From a virus: a DNA stretch of 30,329 bases. The translations under genes and the position numbers were made by a program. Location of the stretch: IMG/VR virus record IMGVR_UViG_3300027279_000178, positions 1 to 30,329 of that record; one strand, given 5' to 3'. Below the pieces are notes generated by a model. The model worked only from the letters and a program-made list of their open reading frames with translations. It was not told the DNA's origin and searched no databases. Positions 6,345 to 12,808 of the stretch are shown in pieces (positions within the stretch are counted from its first letter, which is position 1; the number at the start of each line of letters is the position of its first letter).

Positions 6345-7046
6345 TCATTCCAGCTTGCTCCGCACCTCCACCACCCGGCCCACGATCTCGGCCACTTGGT
6401 CCACGGGGATGACGGGAGGGCCGTTGGGCTCCTCGGGGTTGGTGGAGTACAGGGTGCCATCCGGCCCCATCCTTTTGACCACGTAGCTGTTCCCGTCCAG
6501 CCGCGCCACCACGATGGCCCCGGGGTGGCCCTTGTCCTGGGTGTTGACGATGATGATGTCCCCATCGCAGATGGGCCGCCGCCCGGCGCACATGGAGTTC
6601 CCCCGCACCTTGAAGGCCACCAGGTGGGAGGCGCTTCCCTTCACCCGCACGGGTACGGTGCGGTCGCCGATCTCCTCCAGCTGGGCGGGGCCGCCGCCCA
6701 CGTAGCCGAGGATGGAGATGTGGTGTTCAAAGCGGTACTCGTACCCAGGGGCACTTGGTTCTAGTCGGTATACAAGCTCGTGCAGAGGCACGTCTAAGGC
6801 TTTGGAAAGGGCCACCAGGGTGTCAATGTTAGGTTTGACCCACGTGCCAGCTTTGGTCTGGCGCCCCCGCACCAGGTAGTAAATGGTTCCCCGTGGGATT
6901 CCAACCCGGCGGGAGAACTCCTCAAGGCTATTGATCTCCCATTCCCGCATCTTTTCTAGGATGAGGTCGTTGAAAGGGCCGCGTAGTTCGGCCTTCCCCT
7001 TATCCCAGAACGTTTCATGCCTGCCGTTGCGCCCTGCTGTTGACAT
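6345..7046 (-). CDS. Phage repressor, XRE DNA-binding plus S24 (LexA/CI-like) domain
   Basis: This 233-residue protein should maintain lysogeny. Residues about 25-95 form a helix-turn-helix domain (NSLEEFSRRVGIPRGTIYYLVRG). Residues about 110-230 form an S24 serine peptidase-like domain with the catalytic serine in GNSM (Ser151) and the lysine in VVKRM (Lys191). The likely self-cleavage region is around GYVGGGP (Val116-Gly117), so the protein may be inactivated after DNA damage as CI and LexA are. ATG 7046 has GGAGG six bases upstream, and the start codon lies in a palindrome that is probably its own operator. It diverges from the Cro-like and transposase genes. The classic Mu c repressor lacks an S24 domain, so this immunity type is lambda-like. 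Confidence 0.9.
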   Translation of the reverse strand: MSTAGRNGRHETFWDKGKAELRGPFNDLILEKMREWEINSLEEFSRRVGIPRGTIYYLVRGRQTKAGTWVKPNIDTLVALSKALDVPLHELVYRLEPSAPGYEYRFEHHISILGYVGGGPAQLEEIGDRTVPVRVKGSASHLVAFKVRGNSMCAGRRPICDGDIIIVNTQDKGHPGAIVVARLDGNSYVVKRMGPDGTLYSTNPEEPNGPPVIPVDQVAEIVGRVVEVRSKLE

Positions 7047-7068
7047 ATGTGACCTCCCCCGCTACACT
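7040..7068 (+). promoter_or_regulatory. Early promoter (rightward)
   Basis: TTGACA (7040-7045), a 17-base spacer and TACACT (7063-7068) form a near-consensus sigma-70-type promoter firing toward the Cro-like gene and the transposase operon. The -35 box overlaps the left ACATATGTG operator and the repressor start codon. Confidence 0.85.
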
Positions 7069-7092
7069 AACTTATGTGAAGTCACATATGTG
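7043..7092. promoter_or_regulatory. Operator pair of the repressor/Cro switch
   Basis: ACATATGT occurs at 7043-7050 and again at 7084-7091, each followed by G, with centres exactly 41 bases apart (about four helical turns). The left copy contains the repressor start codon and overlaps the early -35; the right copy contains the Cro start codon. Between them a perfect 16-base palindrome, TATGTGA-AG-TCACATA (7073-7088), overlaps the right box and gives a third half-site. Confidence 0.75.
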
Positions 7093-7097
7093 GGCAA
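7069..7097 (-). promoter_or_regulatory. Repressor promoter (leftward)
   Basis: On the minus strand TTGCCC (7097-7092), a 17-base spacer and TAAGTT (7074-7069) would start transcription near 7062, leaving a short leader before GGAGG and ATG 7046. The right operator palindrome lies in the spacer, as expected for control by the Cro-like protein. The boxes are only moderate matches. Confidence 0.5.
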
Positions 7098-7351
7098 CCC
7101 CTCTAGACCCCCAAAAGCTCAGGAAGTTGCTCACCGAGCGCGGGATGACCGTGCGACAGCTTTCCGAACTGACAGGGATTCGCACCAACACTTTGTACTG
7201 TTATCTGAGCGGCAAGCGAGGACGTCGGCCCAGCTACAAGGTTTTGGAGGCCCTCAAAATAGCCCTCCAACTTGACTCGTTGAAAGAAGTTTTGACCCAA
7301 GATATCACAAATGAAGCCCACAAGGAGAAGGAATATGTGGGTAAGCATTGA
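7088..7351 (+). CDS. Cro-like helix-turn-helix regulator
   Basis: This 87-residue protein is the first gene of the early operon and diverges from the repressor, the place of Cro in lambda and Ner in Mu. Residues about 8-65 form an XRE-type domain: LRKLLTERGMTVRQLSELTG, then IRTNTLYCYLSGKRGRRPSY and KVLEALKIALQL. It should bind the operator palindromes and turn down the repressor and early promoters. I chose ATG 7088, which lies about 13 bases after the predicted transcription start; a longer frame upstream would begin inside the promoter. The ribosome site is poor. Its 3' end overlaps the transposase start by 17 bases. Confidence 0.8.
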   Translation: MWATPLDPQKLRKLLTERGMTVRQLSELTGIRTNTLYCYLSGKRGRRPSYKVLEALKIALQLDSLKEVLTQDITNEAHKEKEYVGKH

Positions 7352-9284
7352 TGAGGCCGCCGCCAGATTAGGCGTTACCAGGCGTTGGGTTTGGACACTC
7401 ATCCGTCGGTACGGGATTCCCACCCGCAAGGAGGGGCGCAAAACCGTTGTGGATTTGGGGACTCTCCTCCTGATTAAGGATGGGGGCGCTTCATCAGGGC
7501 CAGATGGCAAGGGTGCCTCGGATATCCACTGGGTGCCTCCCGAGGCTGAGGGTAGGCTCGGGTTTTTAGCGCGCCTCGCAGAAGAAACTGCGAACTTGCC
7601 CAGGGGATTGCGCTGGGATGCGGTGAAAAAGGGGGCTCAGGAGTTGGGTATCACGCCCGAGCACCTATACCGCCTCATCCGCCGCTTCCAGCAAGAGGGC
7701 CCGAAGGCCTTCCATCGGGCTCGGCGCGACAAGGGGCAGCACAGGGTGCCCTCCGAGCTTCGCCAGCTGATCCTGGGACTGAAGCTGGCCCACCCGGGGG
7801 CTTCGGCCCAACGCATCCTGCGGATCATTGAGCTGAATGACCCGGAAATCCTCCGCTACAAGCCCTATAAGAACGGCTCCACGCTGTTCACGCTTTCCGC
7901 CTCCACGGTACGTAGGTTAATCAAGGCAGCTGAGAGCATCCCCGCATTCCGCTGGGCCCTCCTCTCTGACGAGGGTAGACGCGAGTTTGCCCGTACCTGG
8001 GCCGGGCACGTCCTGGCCGAGTACCCCATGCAGATGGTCATGGTGGACATGACCCGATGCGACGTCTTCGTCTTCAATCCTGATGAGGATACCGCTTACC
8101 GCCTTCGCATTCACGTGGCTCTGGACGTTTATTCCGGGGCCTCGCCCAGTTTGGTGTTCAGCCGCGAGGAGTCTCAGGTCCCCACGGACCAGCTCCTTAT
8201 CCTGATGACCCAGGACAAGAGTGAACTGGCCCCGTCCTGGGACATCTTCGGCATCCCGGAGCGGATTTATTGGGACAACGGTAAGGTCTATCGCTCGGAG
8301 AAGAGTGGGCACTTCGCCCGCCAGCTGGGCATTGAGCTGGTCTACTCCCGCCCCCGGGTTTCCCACACTCGGGGGCGCGTTGAGAGGTTTTTCGGTGCGT
8401 TCCACCAGGAGTTTGAAGCCCTTTTGCCCGGATACGCGGGCCGGGACGCCACCGAGCGGGATTCTACCCAGCTGAAAAGACTGATCGCCAACACTCGGGC
8501 TTGGGTGGCGGCGGGCATGTCTCCCGAGGAGGACCCCTACCCGAACCGCCTCCTCCTGGAGGAGGAGTACAAAGCCAAGGCTTTGGCCTGGCTCCTCCAG
8601 GACTGGCACCGGAAGCCGGTGGACGGGAATCTTTCCCGGGCCGACATTTTCAGGGCTTTTGTTCCCCGCCACCGTCTCGTGAGGTTGGACCTCGGCGATC
8701 TCTATCTTCTCACCGCCTACCAGACCGAGCGGGTGGTGCGGGGGAACGGCACCGTGGCCTACAACGGCAAGACCTACTACCTCCGCCCCGAGGACGGATC
8801 CCTCATTCCCTGGCAAGGGCAGAATATCGTGGTTCTGGACGTCCGGGTTCTGCCCGGCCAGCCGCTTCGGGCCGCTCTGCGTCAGCCTGATGGGAGCCTA
8901 AAGGTCCTCGGGGAACTCATTCCCGAGCCCCTGCGGGCCGACAGCCTCGAGGCCAAGGCCAAGAGGCTGGCCGATAAGGCCGCCATCCGGGCCGTGCGGG
9001 AGGCGGCCCAGGAACTGGCCGCCCAGCTGGGCCCCGCCGTGCGGTTTGAGGAGATTCTGGAACACCTTTCTGGCCTTGCCCCTCTGGCCCGGCGGGAGCG
9101 GGTCCGCCCGATGGCCCAGGAGCCCCTCCCCCGTCCCTCGGAGGAGGAGATCCAGGCCGTCGCGGCCGAGCTGGAGGACGGCCTAGACGACCTGATTTGG
9201 GAGCCCATTGCCCTGGGCGAGAAGTGGCTCCGGGAGCGGGGCCTTCTCCCCTCGGGCGAAGGGGAAACGGGAGGTGAAGCATGA
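7335..9284 (+). CDS. A: Mu A-type DDE transposase
   Basis: This 649-residue enzyme (MuA is about 660) joins phage ends to target DNA, for integration and for replicative transposition. The N-terminal 50 residues form a helix-turn-helix (SIDEAAARLGVTRRWVWTLI). A second and third DNA-binding region lie at about 85-200 (DAVKKGAQELGITPEHLYRLI; then LSASTVRRLIKAA). The catalytic core has Asp238 in MVMVDMT, Asp314 in YWDNGK and Glu350 in GRVERFF, giving D-75-D-35-E. A Mu-type beta-barrel follows with VRGNGTVAYNGKTYYL (about 470-490), and the last 100 residues probably contact the B protein. ATG 7335 has AAGGAGAAGG upstream; an earlier ATG at 7311 has none. The stop overlaps the B gene by four bases. 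Confidence 0.95.
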   Translation: MWVSIDEAAARLGVTRRWVWTLIRRYGIPTRKEGRKTVVDLGTLLLIKDGGASSGPDGKGASDIHWVPPEAEGRLGFLARLAEETANLPRGLRWDAVKKGAQELGITPEHLYRLIRRFQQEGPKAFHRARRDKGQHRVPSELRQLILGLKLAHPGASAQRILRIIELNDPEILRYKPYKNGSTLFTLSASTVRRLIKAAESIPAFRWALLSDEGRREFARTWAGHVLAEYPMQMVMVDMTRCDVFVFNPDEDTAYRLRIHVALDVYSGASPSLVFSREESQVPTDQLLILMTQDKSELAPSWDIFGIPERIYWDNGKVYRSEKSGHFARQLGIELVYSRPRVSHTRGRVERFFGAFHQEFEALLPGYAGRDATERDSTQLKRLIANTRAWVAAGMSPEEDPYPNRLLLEEEYKAKALAWLLQDWHRKPVDGNLSRADIFRAFVPRHRLVRLDLGDLYLLTAYQTERVVRGNGTVAYNGKTYYLRPEDGSLIPWQGQNIVVLDVRVLPGQPLRAALRQPDGSLKVLGELIPEPLRADSLEAKAKRLADKAAIRAVREAAQELAAQLGPAVRFEEILEHLSGLAPLARRERVRPMAQEPLPRPSEEEIQAVAAELEDGLDDLIWEPIALGEKWLRERGLLPSGEGETGGEA

Positions 9285-10051
9285 CGGAAGCAGAGATCAA
9301 CAGGCTCATTGACGAAGTGTTTGGTGGCTACGTCTCCGAGGCGGAGCTGAGGGACCCCCGCAACGGGTTCATCCCCACCGCCGGCGCCCGGGCCCTGCTG
9401 GGCCACCTGGCCCTGGCAATCCAGGAGCGCTTCCCCTTCGCCCTGGTGGTAGGGCCTGCTGGGGTGGGGAAGACCCTGACCTGCCGCTACTACGCGATGG
9501 AGCACCAAGCCCCCTGGGTGCGGGCGCAACCCGCCTACAGCCCCGTGGCCTTCCTGGAGAACCTGGCAGTGGAGCTCCGCATTACCAGGCATAAGGTCTT
9601 TCGGGTTCTCCTCACCATGATCCGGGACGCCCTGCTTCTTCGGCCTCGGGCGGTTTTTGTGGATGAGGCCCAGCTCATGGACCGCCCCACGCTGGAGACG
9701 GCGAAGTACCTAGCGGACGAGACCGGCTCCACCTTCATGCTCATCACCACCGATGAGTACGCCCCCCAGATCCGCCGCTACCGGGACATTGAGTCCCGCA
9801 TCGGCACTGTGGCCCAGATAGGACCTGTATCCGCCGCCGAACTGGTGGACATCTACGGGAGCTCGGGCTACACCCGCACCGTGCTGGAAGAGGTGCACCG
9901 GCTTACGGGCGGAATCCTCAGGGACGTGGTTCGTCTCATCAAGCAGATGGATACGCTGGTGGAGCTCAACCAAATCCCCAAGGGAGCCATCACTCCGGCC
10001 CATGTGCGGCGCCTGGCGTCCCGGCTGAACCTAGCAGGAGGTGCGGCGTGA
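9281..10051 (+). CDS. B: Mu B-type AAA+ ATPase, target-DNA activator
   Basis: This 256-residue ATPase (MuB is 312) binds target DNA and delivers it to the transposase. Walker A is GPAGVGKT (residues 58-65) and Walker B is AVFVDEAQ (124-131). A sensor-like LITTDEY follows near residue 155, and SRIG with a downstream arginine-rich helix completes the AAA+ core. MuB's longer N-terminal helix-turn-helix region appears reduced here to about 30 residues. The start ATG forms an ATGA overlap with the transposase stop, and the next gene begins with a GTGA overlap, so the three are coupled. Confidence 0.93.
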   Translation: MTEAEINRLIDEVFGGYVSEAELRDPRNGFIPTAGARALLGHLALAIQERFPFALVVGPAGVGKTLTCRYYAMEHQAPWVRAQPAYSPVAFLENLAVELRITRHKVFRVLLTMIRDALLLRPRAVFVDEAQLMDRPTLETAKYLADETGSTFMLITTDEYAPQIRRYRDIESRIGTVAQIGPVSAAELVDIYGSSGYTRTVLEEVHRLTGGILRDVVRLIKQMDTLVELNQIPKGAITPAHVRRLASRLNLAGGAA

Positions 10052-10404
10052 AGCGCCGGTTCTTCCAGTTTGAGGGGATGCAGATTCCTATACGCCGCGA
10101 TGAGGCCACCGAGTTCTATGAGGTTGACGAGGAAGGGAACCTGATATCCCCGCGTCCGTTCCTGGCCTTGCTAGCTGACGGCTCGTGGGTCAGGGAATGC
10201 CAGGAGTTCTACGTGAATCGGCTTGGAGAAAGGCAAAAGTACGAGATCGTCCTGGTGGAGTACGAAATAGAGCATCACCAAAAACGTGGCTTCTACGGGC
10301 AACTGCGCCGCCGGGTAGCGGTCAGACGTGTGCCCGACTGGCAAGAGATTGAAGAGATTTTCAGGTCGCAGGCAAAGGAGGAAAACGATGAGCTTCCCTT
10401 CTAA
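10048..10404 (+). CDS. Unknown early protein after B
   Basis: This 118-residue protein starts at GTG in a GTGA overlap with the B gene, with AGGAGGT five bases upstream. It is rich in charged and aromatic residues and mostly predicted strands (FFQFEGMQIPIRRDEATEFYEVDEEG), ending in EENDELPF. That acidic, aromatic last stretch recalls the C-terminal tails of single-strand DNA-binding proteins, which recruit partners, but I do not see an OB-fold signature that I would trust. Base composition is slightly less GC-rich than downstream genes. In Mu, the genes after B modulate replication and host nucleases, so a DNA-metabolism role is plausible. Confidence 0.7.
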   Translation: MKRRFFQFEGMQIPIRRDEATEFYEVDEEGNLISPRPFLALLADGSWVRECQEFYVNRLGERQKYEIVLVEYEIEHHQKRGFYGQLRRRVAVRRVPDWQEIEEIFRSQAKEENDELPF

Positions 10405-10810
10405 CTTGCCACCCGCTAAGGAGGTGGTTCGCCTGCTGGAGCTCCCCGCCCTCATCCGGCGGGTGGGGGAGCGGCTCACCGCCCTCCGGGCCGAGCGCCG
10501 CGCGGTGGAGCGGGAGCTGAAGGACCGGGAGGCCCGGGCCTATCTGGCCGCCGAGGGGCGCTCCGCCCAGGAGCGGGAGGCCAGGGCCCGCGTCCTGCTG
10601 GCCCAGGACCCGGAGTACCAGGCCCTGATGAAGAGGCTGGACCAGCTTCACGCCGCCATTGACGTGGCCACGGAGGAGAAAAACACCCTGGAACACGAGC
10701 GCAAGGCGATTTACGGGGCGCTGGTGGATCGGCACGCCCAGGTCCTGGAGATGGCCCTGGCCCAGGGCCTCTTCGGGGTCCGGCCCCCGGCGCCCCGGGG
10801 AGGGAACTGA
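10388..10810 (+). CDS. Coiled-coil early protein of unknown function
   Basis: This 140-residue protein is largely helical. Residues 20-125 are long heptad-like stretches (ALRAERRAVERELKDREARAYLAAE, and further LDQLHAAIDVATEEKNTLEHERKAIYGAL), and the end is Pro/Gly-rich. ATG 10388 has AGGAGG six bases upstream and overlaps the previous gene by 17 bases. It occupies roughly the position of the Mu early accessory genes (such as gam), and a long coiled coil would suit a DNA-end protector, but it shows no clear Gam signature. The function is unknown. Confidence 0.7.
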   Translation: MSFPSNLPPAKEVVRLLELPALIRRVGERLTALRAERRAVERELKDREARAYLAAEGRSAQEREARARVLLAQDPEYQALMKRLDQLHAAIDVATEEKNTLEHERKAIYGALVDRHAQVLEMALAQGLFGVRPPAPRGGN

Positions 10811-10999
10811 TGACCCGGGAAGAGCTCATTCGGCTCCTCAGGGAGGACCCGGAGGTTTGGGCCGCCCTACGCGGAAGCCCTCCGGGGGGTTCGCCCCCGC
10901 CCCCTGGAGGAGGCGGGAAGGGGGATACAGGCCATTTTGGCGGAGGCGGAGCTGGAGTGGCTCCGCCGGAGGGAGGTGAGGGATGAACAAGACGCCTAA
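10810..10999 (+). pseudogene. Small early gene apparently split by a one-base frameshift
   Basis: ATG 10810, with GGGAGGG upstream, opens a sensible frame (TREELIRLLREDPEVWAA). After about 10872 this frame becomes Gly/Pro low complexity until TGA 10984-10986. The +1 frame instead reads YAEALRGVRPRPLEEAGRG and on to EWLRRREVRDEQDA, ending TAA 10999. Removing one C from the CCC at about 10871-10874 joins the halves into one helical protein of about 62 residues. Either a real mutation, a sequencing error in a homopolymer, or a recoding site would explain this. As read, the in-frame product is 58 residues. Confidence 0.55.
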
Positions 11000-11267
11000 G
11001 AGCAAGCTGGAGGAGTTGGTGGAAGAGCTGGCGGAGGAGGGGCTTCCCCGGCACCTGCGGGTGGCCTACGCCCTCTACGACCTGGCCCGGGACATGGTGC
11101 GGGCGGCCAACGAGGCGCGGGACACCGAGGCCGTGGACCTGGGGGAGCTTTCCCGGCTGGCCCGCCGGGCCCTGGCGGTGCACCTGGCCGCCGAGGCGGA
11201 GTCGGACCAGAAAGCGCGGGAGGTGCTGGCCCACCCGCACCGGATGAAGGGGGTGGAGTGCCCATGA
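10983..11267 (+). CDS. Small helical early protein, unknown
   Basis: This 94-residue protein starts at ATG 10983, with GGGAGGTGAGGG just before it. It is almost wholly helical: KSKLEELVEELAEEGLPRHL, VAYALYDLARDMVRAANEA and LSRLARRALAVHLAAEAE. It lacks cysteines in motif arrangement and any nucleotide-binding loop. It is tightly packed between the frameshifted gene and the zinc-ribbon gene (ATGA overlap), so it belongs to the early operon. I cannot assign a function; a host-modifying role is possible for genes in this interval but is only positional inference. Confidence 0.65.
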   Translation: MNKTPKSKLEELVEELAEEGLPRHLRVAYALYDLARDMVRAANEARDTEAVDLGELSRLARRALAVHLAAEAESDQKAREVLAHPHRMKGVECP

Positions 11268-11533
11268 GGCCCTTTAAGAGCGCCCTGGACACTATCCGCG
11301 GCTACGGCCTCACCCCGGGGGAGCTTCGGGAGCGGTCCAGGCTGGCGGAGCGGCACGGCCAGGCCTTCCTGGCCCAGCTCTACCGGGACGAGGCGGAGGC
11401 CCAGGAGGCGGCCCTTCGCCTCCGGCCCTGCCCTCTCTGCGGGGGCACGGGGCGCATCGCCGACAACATCTTCTGCTGGCGGTGCGACCCTCGCCTTTCC
11501 CGGGCCTGGGTGGAGGTGCGCCGTGGACCATAG
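11264..11533 (+). CDS. Small zinc-ribbon protein
   Basis: This 89-residue protein has an N-terminal helical part (ALDTIRGYGLTPGELRERSRLAERHG) and a C-terminal zinc-ribbon: CPLCGGTGRI, then about 13 residues later CWRCDP. Two CxxC pairs imply one bound zinc and probable nucleic-acid or protein contact. ATG 11264 overlaps the preceding stop (ATGA). Its product may bind DNA or RNA polymerase, as small phage zinc proteins often do, but that is inference. Identity beyond zinc binding is unknown. Confidence 0.7.
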   Translation: MRPFKSALDTIRGYGLTPGELRERSRLAERHGQAFLAQLYRDEAEAQEAALRLRPCPLCGGTGRIADNIFCWRCDPRLSRAWVEVRRGP

Positions 11534-11765
11534 GTTCCTCATCCGCAAGCTCCGGGCCGACCCCGGCACCCCCTACCGCCTGCGCATCCGGGGGCTTACG
11601 TGGGAGGGGACGGTGTTCCTGAAGTGGGACGGGGGCGGGGTCATGTTCTACCTCCGCCCCCTCCGCCAGTGGGAGGGCCCCTACGCCGAGCCCTGGGCCC
11701 TGGAGGTCATGGCGGTCTGGAGGGTGCTGGAGGCCCGGCCCGTGGCCGTGGAGGAGGTGGCGTGA
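11523..11765 (+). CDS. Small strand-rich protein, unknown
   Basis: This 80-residue protein starts at GTG 11523 with GGAGGT five bases upstream, overlapping the zinc-ribbon gene by 11 bases. It is strand-rich with several aromatics (YRLRIRGLTWEGTVFLKWDGG, VMFYLRPLRQWEGPY) and ends in a helix, resembling a small SH3-like or OB-like barrel in pattern, but without a diagnostic motif. No function can be given. Confidence 0.6.
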   Translation: MDHRFLIRKLRADPGTPYRLRIRGLTWEGTVFLKWDGGGVMFYLRPLRQWEGPYAEPWALEVMAVWRVLEARPVAVEEVA

Positions 11766-12160
11766 GCCTGCGCGAGCGCCTGAAGGAGCTGGGCTGGGAC
11801 GGGAAGGCCCTCCTCACCCCCAACCAGGTGGCTGCTCTTCTGGGGGTGGGCCGCCCGGCGGTGGAAGACCTCATGCGGCGGGGCCTCCTCCGGGTGGTGC
11901 GCATGGGGAGCAAAAGCTACATCACCCTGGCCAGCCTGGAGGAGCTGGTGGAGGGGGCGGTGCCCAGGCGGCGGGCGGTTTGGCTGACCCTGAGGCTCCT
12001 GGAGCGCCTGGGGGCCCGGGTGGAGCTGGCCACCCACCCCGAGGGCTACACCGCCCGGGCCCTGGGGGAGGAGGGCCGGGGGCTGACCCCTGAGGAGGCC
12101 ATCCTGGCCCTGGCGGACCGGCTCGCGGGGGAGGTGGAGCGTGAAGGTGGAGATCTCTGA
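11762..12160 (+). CDS. Helix-turn-helix (excisionase/MerR-like) protein
   Basis: This 132-residue protein has a helix-turn-helix at about residues 17-50: LLTPNQVAALLGVGRPAVEDL, MRRGLLRVVRMGSKSYI, the pattern of excisionase-type or MerR-N domains (HTH_17), in which a short wing contains the GSKSYI strand. The C-terminal part is helical. GTG 11762 makes a GTGA overlap with the preceding gene. It could regulate phage promoters or assist transposition. The late promoters have an unusual 18-base spacer, and MerR-type activators work on long spacers, so it is one candidate for a late activator; this is speculation. Confidence 0.7.
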   Translation: MSLRERLKELGWDGKALLTPNQVAALLGVGRPAVEDLMRRGLLRVVRMGSKSYITLASLEELVEGAVPRRRAVWLTLRLLERLGARVELATHPEGYTARALGEEGRGLTPEEAILALADRLAGEVEREGGDL

Positions 12161-12521
12161 AGGCGACCTGCGGGCCGCGGCGGAACTGCTCTTGCAGCGG
12201 GGGGAGTGGGGCGTGGCCCGGGCGGACTTTGAGCGCCAGTTCGGGGGGGACCGCCGGGGCCGGGCCATCATGGCCGAGCTCCGCAAGCGGGGCATCCTCC
12301 CCGTGGTGGTGGCGGAAAACCCCGCGGGGGACGAGGTCTACAAGGTGGCGGACAAGGAAGAGGAGTTCCGGGCCTTCCGCCAGAGCCTGGTCTCCCGCAT
12401 TGAGGAGCTCTACGCGGCGGTGCGGGGGCTGGACGAGGCCTGGGCCCACTGGCAGAAGCACTGGGCGCCCCGTTGGCGCCAGGCCAGCCTCTTTGAGGTG
12501 GGCGATGGGGGGAGAGGATGA
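12141..12521 (+). CDS. Possible winged-helix early protein
   Basis: This 126-residue protein begins at GTG 12141, overlapping the previous gene by 20 bases, with GGAGGT upstream. Residues 5-65 have a helix-helix-helix-strand-strand pattern (DLRAAAELLLQRGEWGVARADFERQF, GRAIMAELRKRGILPVVVAENPAGDEVYKV) that fits a winged helix. Residues 68-110 are helical and may dimerise (FRAFRQSLVSRIEELYAAVRGLDEAW). The role is unknown; DNA binding is inferred. Confidence 0.65.
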   Translation: MKVEISEGDLRAAAELLLQRGEWGVARADFERQFGGDRRGRAIMAELRKRGILPVVVAENPAGDEVYKVADKEEEFRAFRQSLVSRIEELYAAVRGLDEAWAHWQKHWAPRWRQASLFEVGDGGRG

Positions 12522-12729
12522 GGTCCTGGCCTTCCTGGCGGGCTTCCCTTCGCGCTACCCGCGCCGGGTGGGGGAGCTGGAGGTCTACGCGTACCGCGAC
12601 GAGCGGGGACGCTGGACGCTGGCCCTCTTCCGGGGCGAGGTCCTGGTGGCCCTGGACTGGGGCTGGGACCCGGAGGAGATAGAGGAGGCCCTATGCAGGC
12701 GCTTCGGTTCTTACTTTGGCAGGTCCTGA
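12505..12729 (+). CDS. Small protein, unknown
   Basis: This 74-residue protein starts at ATG 12505 with GAGGT upstream, overlapping the previous gene by 17 bases. The sequence is compact and mixed alpha/beta: FLAGFPSRYPRRVGELEVYAYRDERG, then WTLALFRGEVLVALDWGWDP and EEIEEALCRRFGS. It has no motif that I recognise. I rejected a longer frame upstream because that part is the preceding gene in another frame. Confidence 0.6.
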   Translation: MGGEDEVLAFLAGFPSRYPRRVGELEVYAYRDERGRWTLALFRGEVLVALDWGWDPEEIEEALCRRFGSYFGRS

Positions 12730-12808
12730 GGGCGCGGGCGCTGGAGGACCGGGCCGCTACCGGGTCCTCAAGCTGGTCCTGGAGCTGGAACGGGAGCTGA
12801 AGCTATGA
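12693..12808 (+). pseudogene. Tiny early gene apparently broken by a one-base deletion
   Basis: ATG 12693 has GGAGG four bases upstream and overlaps the previous gene, like its neighbours. The frame reads MQALRFLLWQVLRARALEDR and then becomes Ser/Trp low complexity to TGA. In the frame two bases on, the end reads GRYRVLKLVLELERELKL and stops at TGA 12806-12808, overlapping the next start ATG 12805 exactly as other genes here do. Adding one G to the GGG near 12752-12754 would fuse both into a 38-residue helical protein. This is the second such break in a G/C homopolymer in this operon. Confidence 0.45.
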
